Positions 46,702 through 54,246 of a stretch of DNA of 64,000 bases are shown piece after piece. The notes under the pieces were generated by a model, which saw only the letters and a list, made by a program, of their open reading frames with translations, had not been told where the DNA came from and searched no databases. This stretch comes from Erysipelotrichaceae bacterium (GTDB taxonomy: Bacteria; Bacillota_I; Bacilli_A; Erysipelotrichales; Erysipelotrichaceae), in assembly GCA_017405675.1 (NCBI GenBank), contig JAFRAB010000033.1, positions 50,669 through 114,668 of the forward strand, written 5' to 3'. Made by a program: the position numbers and the translations under genes. Within the stretch, counting starts at the first letter, position 1; the number at the start of each line of letters is the position of its first letter.

Positions 46702-47418
46702 ATGGGACGTGCACATGAAGTGCGTGCTGCATCAATGGCTAAGACAGCCGCAGCAAAAACAAAGATTTATTCACGTTATGGCAAGGAAATATACATGGCT
46801 GCCAAAGGTGGTGTTCCGGACCCTTCCATGAATGTGACTTTAAAGAGAGTTATTGAAAAAGCAAAGGCTGCTCAGGTTCCGGCTGATGTTATCAAGAGAA
46901 ACATTGAAAAGGCCAAAGGCGGTTCAACTGAAGCTTACATTGATAACAGATATGAGGGATTCGGTCCAAGCGGAGCAACAATCATTATTGATACTCTGTC
47001 AGACAATTCAAACCGTTCCCTGGCTGAGATCAGAAGTGCTTTCAACAAATCACACTGCAACCTGGGACAGGGCGGCAGCGTATCATACAATTATGATAAC
47101 TGCGGTGTACTGTCTTTCGAAGGTACGGAAGATGAAACTCTTGACATTCTGCTGATGGCAGAAGTAGACGTAAAGGATATTGAAGCTGAAGACAATAACG
47201 TTACAGTATATGTTGATCCTAAGGATCTCTATGCTGCCAAGGATGCTCTGGAAGCAGCCAAAGGTGAAATGCAGTTCGATGTTCTCGAAATCAGCATGCT
47301 GCCTAATGATTATGTAACCCTGGAAGGCGACGATAAGATGCTGTTCCAGAGACTGCTGTCATTGCTTGATGAATGTGATGACGTTCAGCATGTCTATCAT
47401 AACGTTGAAGGAATGTAA
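46702..47418 (+). CDS. yebC: YebC/PmpR family protein (TACO1-like)
   Basis: A 238-residue three-domain protein with the family start MGRAHEVRAASMAKTAAAK, then GGVPDPSMNVTLKRVIEKAK and SVSYNYDNCGVL. The family was long called a transcriptional regulator; more recent work links some YebC proteins and mitochondrial TACO1 to relief of ribosome stalling at proline tracts. Which applies here is open, though it is notable beside the altered EF-P. AAGGAGGAG precedes the ATG. Confidence 0.93.
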   Translation: MGRAHEVRAASMAKTAAAKTKIYSRYGKEIYMAAKGGVPDPSMNVTLKRVIEKAKAAQVPADVIKRNIEKAKGGSTEAYIDNRYEGFGPSGATIIIDTLSDNSNRSLAEIRSAFNKSHCNLGQGGSVSYNYDNCGVLSFEGTEDETLDILLMAEVDVKDIEAEDNNVTVYVDPKDLYAAKDALEAAKGEMQFDVLEISMLPNDYVTLEGDDKMLFQRLLSLLDECDDVQHVYHNVEGM

Positions 47419-47425
47419 TTAAATG

Positions 47426-47453
47426 AGCTGTGTACGCATGTATGCAGCTTTTC
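47426..47453 (+). terminator. Intrinsic terminator after yebC
   Basis: Stem AGCTGTGTAC (47426-47435)/GTATGCAGCT (47440-47449) with two G-U pairs, GCAT loop, then TTTTC. Confidence 0.75.
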
Positions 47454-47477
47454 TTAAGCAAGAGGGATCAGATTGTA

Positions 47478-47506
47478 TTGAACTGAAACCTGATAACTCT
47501 TATAAT
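47478..47506 (+). promoter_or_regulatory. Promoter of rnpB
   Basis: TTGAAC (47478-47483), 17-nt spacer, TATAAT (47501-47506). The predicted start is about 25 nt before the P1 helix. Confidence 0.8.
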
Positions 47507-47534
47507 ATGCGTGTGACTGAAAGGTCAGAAACAA

Positions 47535-47878
47535 CATAAACCGGTTGGGCAATCGCTGCAGATATCTCTGTAGAGGAAAGTCCATGCTCACACTGCCTGA
47601 GATGGCGGTAGTGTTTGTGCTGAATGAATAAATAAGTTCAGGCGTAGACGGCGATGACAACTCCTAAGGGAAACTATGGACGAGACATCCTAAGGTGCCA
47701 CAGTGACGTAGCTTGCCGGGAAACCGGTAAGGTGGAACGAGGTAAACCCCACAAGTGAGAAACCCAAATTTGGTAGGGGAACCCAAAGCCTCGAAATGAA
47801 GAGGTGAGGGACACGAAAGTGTAGATAAATGGTTGCCACTGGTAACAGGACAGAACATGGCTTACATGCCGGTTTATT
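47535..47878 (+). ncRNA. rnpB: RNase P RNA
   Basis: Catalytic RNA that matures tRNA 5' ends. P1 pairs ATAAACCGG (from 47537) with CCGGTTTAT (to 47877). The hallmark GAGGAAAGTCCATGCTC, the GTGCCACAGTGACG segment, GGTAAACCCC, GAGAAACCCAAATTTGGTAGGGG and the closing ACAGAACATGGCTTACA closely resemble B. subtilis class B RNA; it is somewhat shorter. Reverse-strand frames over this region are shadows. Boundaries are approximate by a few bases. Confidence 0.95.
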
Positions 47879-47882
47879 AACG

Positions 47883-47902
47883 AGTGCCGCAAGGCACTTT
47901 TC
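47883..47902 (+). terminator. Intrinsic terminator after rnpB
   Basis: AGTGCC (47883-47888)/GGCACT (47893-47898), GCAA tetraloop, TTTC. Confidence 0.8.
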
Positions 47903-47909
47903 ATGTTGC

Positions 47910-47975
47910 TTGAAAATAGTTCTAGTATGTGTTAGAATGATTTAGGTTCGAAGAAAATGTGATATGTGTTATAAT
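47910..47975 (+). promoter_or_regulatory. Two tandem promoters before pgsA
   Basis: P1: TTGAAA (47910-47915), 17 nt, TAGAAT (47933-47938). P2: TTCGAA (47947-47952), 17 nt, TATAAT (47970-47975). Both have an extended TGT before the -10. Confidence 0.65.
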
Positions 47976-47991
47976 AAGTCGAGGTGATTTT

Positions 47992-48585
47992 ATGACTTTA
48001 CCAAATAAAATATCAATTTTCAGATTATTCCTTATCCCGGTAATCGTAGCCATATGGTATTTCCCGTTTGCACAGTTCGGAATCGATTTACCGGTATATC
48101 ATATCAGCAATGTTTCCATCAGTCTGAAGAACATCATAGTAGTGGCTCTGTTTGCCATCGGTTCAATTTCAGACTTCCTGGATGGTTATCTGGCCCGCAA
48201 GAACAATCAGGTTACCACTTTCGGTAAATTCATTGACCCGATCGCTGACAAGTGCCTGACAACGACTCTGTTCATTCTTCTGGCCAGTTCTCAGATCATT
48301 CCTGCCATTCCGGTAATCGTGATGGTATGGAGAGATACGATCGTAGATGGAACCAGAATGATGGCTGCCGGAAAGGGATCAGTCATGGCTGCGGGTATCC
48401 TTGGCAAGATCAAGACTGCTTCACAGATGTTCTGCATTATCTTTACACTGCTGAACAATTATCCGTTTGAAGCCATCGGACTGCCGGTTTCTAGCATTCT
48501 GTTATGGTTCTCAATGATCATCAGTGTTCTGGGTGGCATAGATTACTATAACCGGGCTAAGGCCTATATATGGGAAACCAAGTAA
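47992..48585 (+). CDS. pgsA: CDP-diacylglycerol-glycerol-3-phosphate phosphatidyltransferase
   Basis: Integral membrane enzyme that makes phosphatidylglycerophosphate. The ATG at 47992 with GAGGTGATTT upstream gives 197 residues; the frame back to 47959 crosses the promoter. The CDP-alcohol phosphotransferase motif is complete: DFLDGYLARKNN followed by GKFIDPIADK. Several hydrophobic segments are visible. It overlaps pncC by 16 nt. CdsA at 60124 would make its CDP-DAG substrate. Confidence 0.95.
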   Translation: MTLPNKISIFRLFLIPVIVAIWYFPFAQFGIDLPVYHISNVSISLKNIIVVALFAIGSISDFLDGYLARKNNQVTTFGKFIDPIADKCLTTTLFILLASSQIIPAIPVIVMVWRDTIVDGTRMMAAGKGSVMAAGILGKIKTASQMFCIIFTLLNNYPFEAIGLPVSSILLWFSMIISVLGGIDYYNRAKAYIWETK

Positions 48586-49037
48586 CAGAACAGCTGGTTG
48601 CTCAGCTGTTGGAAAAGCATTATACGATTGCCAGCTGTGAAAGTCTCACAGGCGGACTGTTTGCTTCAACACTGGCAGAGATACCAGGTGTATCAGGATC
48701 CCTTAAGGGCGGAGTTGTTACATATTGGACTGAAATAAAGGAAAAGGTTGCCGGTGTTTCAGCCGAAACGGTTGCAGAACATGGCGTGGTAAGTGCTGAG
48801 ACTGCCTTTGAAATGGCGGCAGGCATCAGGAAACTGTTTGATGTGGATGTAGCGGTATCATTTACCGGAAATGCCGGTCCTGACACCATGGAAGGAAAAC
48901 CGGCTGGATTGGTTTATACCTGCATAATCATCAGAGACAAAGTTTATCCGTTCTGTGATCAAATCGATCTGCCGCGCAATAAGCTTCGTCAGCAGATTGT
49001 GGATCAAACGATAAAAAGAATAAAGGAAAATCTTTAG
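48570..49037 (+). CDS. pncC: Nicotinamide-nucleotide amidase PncC (CinA C-terminal domain only)
   Basis: A 155-residue stand-alone CinA_C domain; the family deamidates NMN for NAD salvage. Motifs: ASCESLTGGLFASTLAEIPG, GGVVTYW, and SFTGNAGPDTMEGKPAG. The CinA N-terminal MoCF-like domain of Bacillus CinA is absent; the gene begins inside pgsA, leaving no room for it. Position between pgsA and recA is conserved. Confidence 0.93.
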   Translation: MGNQVTEQLVAQLLEKHYTIASCESLTGGLFASTLAEIPGVSGSLKGGVVTYWTEIKEKVAGVSAETVAEHGVVSAETAFEMAAGIRKLFDVDVAVSFTGNAGPDTMEGKPAGLVYTCIIIRDKVYPFCDQIDLPRNKLRQQIVDQTIKRIKENL

Positions 49038-49073
49038 AACATAAATAGTCAGTATTGATAGGAGGAGATTCTT

Positions 49074-50084
49074 ATGGCAGAAAAGAAACAGAATCAGACA
49101 TTGGAAGAGACTGTCAAGGAAATAAAGAAAGCATTGGGCGAAGATGCCATAATGTGGGGCAATGAAACAGTAAATGTTGATGTGGATGCAATTTCATCCG
49201 GATCACTGCTGGTTGACAAAGCCCTGGGAATTGGCGGCTATCCTCGCGGTCGTATTATAGAAATATACGGACCTGAATCATCAGGTAAAACCACATTAGC
49301 TCTGCATGCCATTGCCGAAGTACAGAAAACAGGCGGCAAGGCAGCATTCATAGACGTAGAAAATGCCATAGATCCTGTATATGCCAAGAACCTCGGCGTA
49401 AATATTGACGATCTGCTGCTTTCTCAGCCTGACAGCGGTGAACAGGCTCTGGAAATCACTTCAATGCTGGTTAGAAGCGGTGCGATAGATCTTATTATTG
49501 TAGACTCTGTAGCTGCACTGGTACCGCAGGCTGAGCTTGACGGCACGATGAGTGATAACTCAATCGGTCTGCAGGCCCGTCTGATGTCAAAGGCCTTAAG
49601 AAATCTGGCCAGAGAGATGAACAAGAACAAATGTACAGTCATCTTTATCAACCAGTTAAGAGAAAAAATCGGCATCATGTTCGGTAACCCTGAAACAACA
49701 ACAGGCGGACGTTCATTAAGATTCTATGCTTCAGTCAGAATTGAAATCAGAAAAGGCGAAGCCATCAAGCAGGGCACGGAAATCGTCGGTAACAAGACTA
49801 ATGTCAAGATTGCCAAAAACAAGGTGGCACCTCCATTCAAAACTGCTCAGATCGAAATCAGATACGGTGAAGGTATTTCCCGCCTGGCTGAAATCATTGA
49901 TCTCGGTGTGGAATATGATCTGCTGGAGAAGAGCGGAACATGGTTCTCATACAAAGGTGAAAAGATCGGTCAGGGAAAGGAAAATGCCCGTCTTTACCTT
50001 AAAGAGCATCCGGAAGTAGCTGAAGAACTTGAACAGCAGATCCGCGATATACTGGTTAAAAAGCCAGAAGAAAAAGCAGAATAG
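49074..50084 (+). CDS. recA: Recombinase RecA with altered L1 loop
   Basis: Strand-exchange recombinase. The 336-residue product has Walker A GPESSGKT from residue 66, catalytic Glu96 in [14 protein letters not shown] and the L2 region [10 protein letters not shown]. In E. coli numbering, His97 is Asn, and the L1 loop reads SDNSIG with Gly160 to Ser, Ser162 to Asn and His163 to Ser. The C-terminus is short and lacks a long acidic tail. GGAGGAG precedes the ATG. No SOS box (GAAC-N4-GTTC type) was found upstream. Confidence 0.98.
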   Translation: MAEKKQNQTLEETVKEIKKALGEDAIMWGNETVNVDVDAISSGSLLVDKALGIGGYPRGRIIEIYGPESSGKTTLALHAIAEVQKTGGKAAFIDVENAIDPVYAKNLGVNIDDLLLSQPDSGEQALEITSMLVRSGAIDLIIVDSVAALVPQAELDGTMSDNSIGLQARLMSKALRNLAREMNKNKCTVIFINQLREKIGIMFGNPETTTGGRSLRFYASVRIEIRKGEAIKQGTEIVGNKTNVKIAKNKVAPPFKTAQIEIRYGEGISRLAEIIDLGVEYDLLEKSGTWFSYKGEKIGQGKENARLYLKEHPEVAEELEQQIRDILVKKPEEKAE

Positions 50085-50092
50085 TATAAGAC

Positions 50093-50120
50093 AAAGACAG
50101 TTCAGAAGAACTGTCTTTTT
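50093..50120 (+). terminator. Intrinsic terminator after recA
   Basis: Perfect 11-bp stem AAAGACAGTTC (50093-50103)/GAACTGTCTTT (50108-50118), AGAA loop, T run. Confidence 0.92.
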
Positions 50121-50121
50121 A

Positions 50122-50171
50122 TGTTATAATGTGTGAATTTTCTTTCTAATACATTTAAATTATGATAAAAT
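50122..50171 (+). promoter_or_regulatory. Two extended -10 elements before rny
   Basis: TGTTATAAT (TATAAT 50125-50130) and TGATAAAAT (TAAAAT 50166-50171). Neither has a good -35. Confidence 0.5.
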
Positions 50172-50205
50172 GTTTTCGTTATATAGAAAGTATGAGGGTT
50201 TTAAT

Positions 50206-51762
50206 ATGGATAAAAGTATCATAAACCTCATCCTGTATATTTCTGTTGGCGTAGTTTTAGGTGTTATCGGCATGATCGTAATATCTAAAATGGGTTTAAA
50301 TAAAAATCAACAAAAAGCAGATTTAATTATAAAGGAAGCAAACATCGAAGCAGAAAATGTTAAAAGACAAGCTGTTTTAGATGGTAAGAATGCTGCTTAT
50401 GAATTAAAGCTACGGGCTGAAAAAGAGATTAAGAAACAGCGTCAAGAAGTCACTGAACTTGAAAATAAGCTCATCAGAAGAGATGATTCTCTGAATTTCC
50501 GCGAGGAAAAGCTGCAGAATAAGGAAAAGTCTCTCGATGACCGTCTTGAACGGGTCAAGAACAAGACAGCAGAATTAGACAAGATGAGAAATGACTTACA
50601 GAAGAAAATAGATGTTCAGATCGTTGAGCTGGAAAGAGTTGCCAACCTGACTGCCAACGATGCGAAAGCGGAGTTATTCAGTATTGTCGAACAGCAGACA
50701 GCTAATGAAATGGCTGCCTACATGAAGGAAAAAGAAGAAGAAACCAAGGCTAATGCCGCTGATGTCGCCAAGAACATCATTGGTTTAGCTATTCAGAGAT
50801 ACGCTCAGGAAGAAACCATTGAAAGAACCGTATCAGTAGTTGGTCTGCCTTCAGAAGAAATGAAGGGCCGTATCATCGGCAGAGAAGGCCGTAATATCAG
50901 AGCAATTGAACAGGCTACAGGCGTAGACCTGATCATTGATGATACACCTGAAACAATTACCATTTCATGTTTCGATCCTGTCAGACGTGAAATTGCCAGA
51001 CAGACTCTGGAACACCTCATCAAGGATGGACGTATCCAGCCGGGACGTATTGAAGAAGTAGTTGCCAAGAAGACGGCTGAACTTAATGATCTGATCATGA
51101 AGACCGGCGAGGAAGCTGTATTTGAATTAGGTTTAGGCAAGATGGACAGAGAGCTCATCCGTCTCGTCGGACGTTTAAGATACCGTTACAGCTATGGCCA
51201 GAACGTTCTGGAACACAGCAAGGAAGTTGCCAGACTGGCAGGTATGATGGCTGCAGAACTGCATCTGAATCAGAACATAGCCAAACGTGCCGGACTGCTC
51301 CACGATATCGGCAAGGCCATTGATACCGAGCAGGAAGGTTCACATGTTGAATTAGGCGTTAAGGTAGCCAAGAAACATGGTGAAAATGATGTTGTAGTTA
51401 ACTCTATTGCCTCACATCATGGTGATGTAGAAGCCAAGAGCGTTATAGCTAACCTGGTAGCTGCTGCCGATGCCTTAAGTGCAGCTAGACCTGGTGCCAG
51501 ATATGAATCTCTGGAAAACTATGTTAACAGACTGGAAGAGCTCGAAAAGATCGCCAACAACTTCGAAGGCGTTGAAAAGAGCTATGCCATCCAGGCAGGC
51601 CGTGAGATCAGAGTCATGGTATTACCTGACCAGATCGATGATGTCAACTGTTACAGAATAGCCAAGGAAATCAAGAACAAGATCGAAGACGAACTTACAT
51701 ATCCTGGTCAGATCAAGGTTACTGTTATCAGAGAAACCAGAGCCAGTGAAATCGCCAAGTAA
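50206..51762 (+). CDS. rny: Ribonuclease Y
   Basis: Membrane-anchored endonuclease that starts mRNA decay in Bacillota. The ATG at 50206 has GAGGG upstream (518 residues). N-terminal membrane segment ([19 protein letters not shown]), a long coiled coil (about 35-200), KH domain ([15 protein letters not shown]) and HD domain with His366-Asp367 in HDIGKAID. It pairs with the RNase J2-like gene downstream as RNA-decay components. Confidence 0.97.
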   Translation: MDKSIINLILYISVGVVLGVIGMIVISKMGLNKNQQKADLIIKEANIEAENVKRQAVLDGKNAAYELKLRAEKEIKKQRQEVTELENKLIRRDDSLNFREEKLQNKEKSLDDRLERVKNKTAELDKMRNDLQKKIDVQIVELERVANLTANDAKAELFSIVEQQTANEMAAYMKEKEEETKANAADVAKNIIGLAIQRYAQEETIERTVSVVGLPSEEMKGRIIGREGRNIRAIEQATGVDLIIDDTPETITISCFDPVRREIARQTLEHLIKDGRIQPGRIEEVVAKKTAELNDLIMKTGEEAVFELGLGKMDRELIRLVGRLRYRYSYGQNVLEHSKEVARLAGMMAAELHLNQNIAKRAGLLHDIGKAIDTEQEGSHVELGVKVAKKHGENDVVVNSIASHHGDVEAKSVIANLVAAADALSAARPGARYESLENYVNRLEELEKIANNFEGVEKSYAIQAGREIRVMVLPDQIDDVNCYRIAKEIKNKIEDELTYPGQIKVTVIRETRASEIAK

Positions 51763-51763
51763 T

Positions 51764-52534
51764 ATGAGAGTATTATTCGTAGGAGATATTGTCGGAAAAT
51801 CAGGAAGAAATGCTTTAGCAGAGCATCTTCCTTTTTTGAAAGAAAAATACGGATATGATCTTCTGATCCTGAATGGAGAAAACGCCGCTCACGGTAAAGG
51901 CATAACCAGCAAGATATATAACAGTTTTCTGGAACTTGGTGCTGACTGCATTACCCTTGGCAATCATGCCTTTGCCAAAGATAACATCTATACTTTCATT
52001 GACAGGGCTGACAGGCTGATCAGACCATATAACATGAGTCCGATGAACGTCGGCCGCAGTGTGAAAATACTGAAATATGAGGGAAAGAAAATAGGTGTGT
52101 TTAATATCTATGGCAATGCTTTCATGGAAAACTATACTATGAATCCTTTTGAAACAATGGACCTCCTCATGGAAGAAAATCCATGTGATATCAGGATTGT
52201 TGATTTCCACGGGGAGACAACTGGGGAGAAATATGCATTTCTCCACGGATATTGTGACAAGGCTTCCCTGATCGTAGGAACCCATACTCATGTACAGACT
52301 GCTGATGAGCAGATATACAGAGGATGTGCGTTTATATGTGATGTCGGGATGACCGGTGCGTATGATTCTGTTCTGGGACGCGACAGTGATGAAGTAGTTG
52401 AAACCAACAGAACAGGCATAAGAACCAGATATCAGGTATCCCGGAATCCGGGAATGTTATCAGCCGTATGTGTTGACATTGACATGGAAACAGGCAGGGC
52501 TGTAAGCATAGAACGTATTCTATTATTGCCGTAA
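51764..52534 (+). CDS. ymdB: Metallophosphoesterase YmdB
   Basis: A 256-residue phosphoesterase; B. subtilis YmdB hydrolyses cyclic nucleotides in vitro and affects biofilm formation. Motifs: Asp8 in VGDIVG, NGENAAHGKG, GNHAFAKD, VDFHGETTGEK and VGTHTHVQTAD. The start is 1 nt after the rny stop, without a clear Shine-Dalgarno, suggesting coupled translation. The rny-ymdB pairing is conserved in Bacillota. Confidence 0.92.
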   Translation: MRVLFVGDIVGKSGRNALAEHLPFLKEKYGYDLLILNGENAAHGKGITSKIYNSFLELGADCITLGNHAFAKDNIYTFIDRADRLIRPYNMSPMNVGRSVKILKYEGKKIGVFNIYGNAFMENYTMNPFETMDLLMEENPCDIRIVDFHGETTGEKYAFLHGYCDKASLIVGTHTHVQTADEQIYRGCAFICDVGMTGAYDSVLGRDSDEVVETNRTGIRTRYQVSRNPGMLSAVCVDIDMETGRAVSIERILLLP

Positions 52535-52536
52535 TG

Positions 52537-52564
52537 TTGAAAAAACGACATTATGTGTTATAAT
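52537..52564 (+). promoter_or_regulatory. Promoter of the ferredoxin gene
   Basis: TTGAAA (52537-52542), 16-nt spacer, extended TGTTATAAT (TATAAT 52559-52564). Confidence 0.7.
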
Positions 52565-52590
52565 GATAAAAAAGAAAGAAGGAGTGTAAA

Positions 52591-52770
52591 ATGCCAGTAG
52601 AAGTTAACAAGGAAATGTGCGTAGGCTGTGGAGCTTGTGTAGGTGTATGTCCAGTTGGTGCCTTACAGCTTGACGATGAAGGAAAAGCTGAAAGCGATGT
52701 AGATGTATGTATCGACTGTGGAGCATGCATTGACACCTGCCCAATGGGAGCAATAAGCCGGAAAGAATAA
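52591..52770 (+). CDS. 2[4Fe-4S] ferredoxin
   Basis: A 59-residue clostridial-type ferredoxin with two CxxCxxCxxxCP clusters (Cys10/13/16/20 and 40/43/46/50), the two-fold symmetric pattern of a low-potential electron carrier. AAGGAG lies 10 nt before the ATG. It has its own promoter and terminator, so is monocistronic. A donor role for radical SAM or MEP-pathway enzymes in the window (MiaB, IspG) is plausible but only inferred. Confidence 0.93.
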   Translation: MPVEVNKEMCVGCGACVGVCPVGALQLDDEGKAESDVDVCIDCGACIDTCPMGAISRKE

Positions 52771-52794
52771 CCAAGCTTCACCGCTTGGTTTTTT
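52769..52794 (+). terminator. Intrinsic terminator overlapping the ferredoxin stop
   Basis: Stem AACCAAGC (52769-52776)/GCTTGGTT (52783-52790), 6-nt loop, T run. It starts on the second base of TAA. Confidence 0.9.
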
Positions 52795-52807
52795 ATGGAT
52801 TTTGTAT

Positions 52808-54235
52808 ATGAATGATTACAGACTCCCCGATATGAAACAGGCCCGCAGAAGAGGGCCTTATCAAACGCCTATCATCAGAGATGCCCTTAAACTTAATGAA
52901 ACACAGAAGTCCCTGGGAAGAGACTTGTTTTATCATGTGATAACATATGGCTGTCAGGCTAATGTCAGAGATGGAGAAGTCATTTCCGGCATCCTGGAAG
53001 AAATGGGATATGCACATACTGAATTACTGGAAGAAGCTGACATTATCATCCTTAATACCTGTGCCATCCGCGACAATGCCGAAAAGAGAGTTCTGGGAGA
53101 AATCGGATTCCTGCAGAACTATAAGAGACAGAAACCTTCACTCATTATCGGTCTGTGCGGCTGCATGGCTCAGGAAGAAGAAGTTGTTAACAAGGTTCTG
53201 AAAAGCTATAAGAATGTTGATCTGATTTTCGGAACTCACAATTTATTTGAACTGCCGCAGATGCTTGAAAAAATCATTGTCAGCAAACAGAAAGCGGTAA
53301 GCGTCTATTCACATCAGGGCAGTATTTTTGAAGGACTGCCATCACACAGAAGCCTGCAGTTCAAGGCCTCAGTAATGATCATGGACGGCTGTGACAAATT
53401 CTGCACATACTGCATTGTGCCGTATACAAGAGGGCAGCAGAGATCAAGACTCGCTGAAGACATTGTTGCTGAAGTACAGCAGCTCTGCAGAGACGGCTAT
53501 AAGGAAGTTACTCTGTTGGGGCAGAACGTCAATGCCTATGGCAAGGATCTGCCGGAAAACGGTGATTTTGCCTATCTGCTGAGAAAAGTAGCAGAGACCG
53601 GTATTGAAAGGATTAGATTTACTACTTCTCATCCTTGGGATTTCACCGATGAGATGCTGCAGGCCATAGCAGATTACGACAATATCATGCCTTACGTTCA
53701 TCTGCCTTTACAGTCAGGCAATGATGAGATACTAAAGCGCATGGGAAGAAGATATACATCACGGGAATACAGAGATCTGTTTGACAGACTCAGAAAAACT
53801 GTTAAGGATGTTTCCATTTCAACAGACATTATCGTAGGATTCCCTGGTGAAACCGAGGAACAGTTCCAGGATACTCTTAAGATGGTTGAATACTGCAAAT
53901 ATGACAATGCATATTCATTTATCTTTTCTCCAAGACCGGGAACACCGGCTGCCAGAATGGAAGACAATGTTTCCATGGAAGAAAAGAAACAGCGTCTGGC
54001 CAGATTAAATGAAAGACTGGATTACTATTCCAAGTCAAATAACGAAAAATGGGTAGGGAAGACCGTTAAGGTTCTTGTTGATGGCCCTAGCAAGAATAAT
54101 CCTGAGGTATATTCAGGATATACACCACAGCAGAAGCTGGTCAATTTTACTCTTAAAGAGGGTAATGTTGGTGATATAATAGACGTAAAGATTACAGAAG
54201 CTAAAAAGAATTCATTGAACGGAATACAGGAATAG
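52808..54235 (+). CDS. miaB: tRNA-2-methylthio-N6-isopentenyladenosine37 methylthiotransferase MiaB
   Basis: Radical SAM enzyme that adds methylthio to i6A37. From the ATG at 52808 the product is 475 residues (TTG at 52802 possible). UPF0004 domain with three cluster cysteines (Cys49 in YGCQAN, NTCAIRDNAE, CGCMAQEE); radical SAM motif Cys195-x3-Cys199-x2-Cys202 (CDKFCTYC); C-terminal TRAM domain. The YGCQAN replaces the more usual YGCQMN. No Shine-Dalgarno is seen; the upstream sequence is the ferredoxin terminator T tract and AT-rich bases. Confidence 0.95.
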   Translation: MNDYRLPDMKQARRRGPYQTPIIRDALKLNETQKSLGRDLFYHVITYGCQANVRDGEVISGILEEMGYAHTELLEEADIIILNTCAIRDNAEKRVLGEIGFLQNYKRQKPSLIIGLCGCMAQEEEVVNKVLKSYKNVDLIFGTHNLFELPQMLEKIIVSKQKAVSVYSHQGSIFEGLPSHRSLQFKASVMIMDGCDKFCTYCIVPYTRGQQRSRLAEDIVAEVQQLCRDGYKEVTLLGQNVNAYGKDLPENGDFAYLLRKVAETGIERIRFTTSHPWDFTDEMLQAIADYDNIMPYVHLPLQSGNDEILKRMGRRYTSREYRDLFDRLRKTVKDVSISTDIIVGFPGETEEQFQDTLKMVEYCKYDNAYSFIFSPRPGTPAARMEDNVSMEEKKQRLARLNERLDYYSKSNNEKWVGKTVKVLVDGPSKNNPEVYSGYTPQQKLVNFTLKEGNVGDIIDVKITEAKKNSLNGIQE

Positions 54236-54246
54236 ATGGGGGTATT

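Noticed and set aside
47664..47904. Minus-strand frames over 47.6-47.9 kb
   Set aside because: They lie on the RNase P RNA gene and are not protein-coding.
49038..49073. SOS operator before recA
   Set aside because: Only a GAAC half-site occurs; no matching GTTC at 4-nt spacing.
52795..52815. Six-codon upstream frame overlapping the miaB start
   Set aside because: ATG at 52795 has no ribosome site and lies at the end of the terminator T tract; probably chance.
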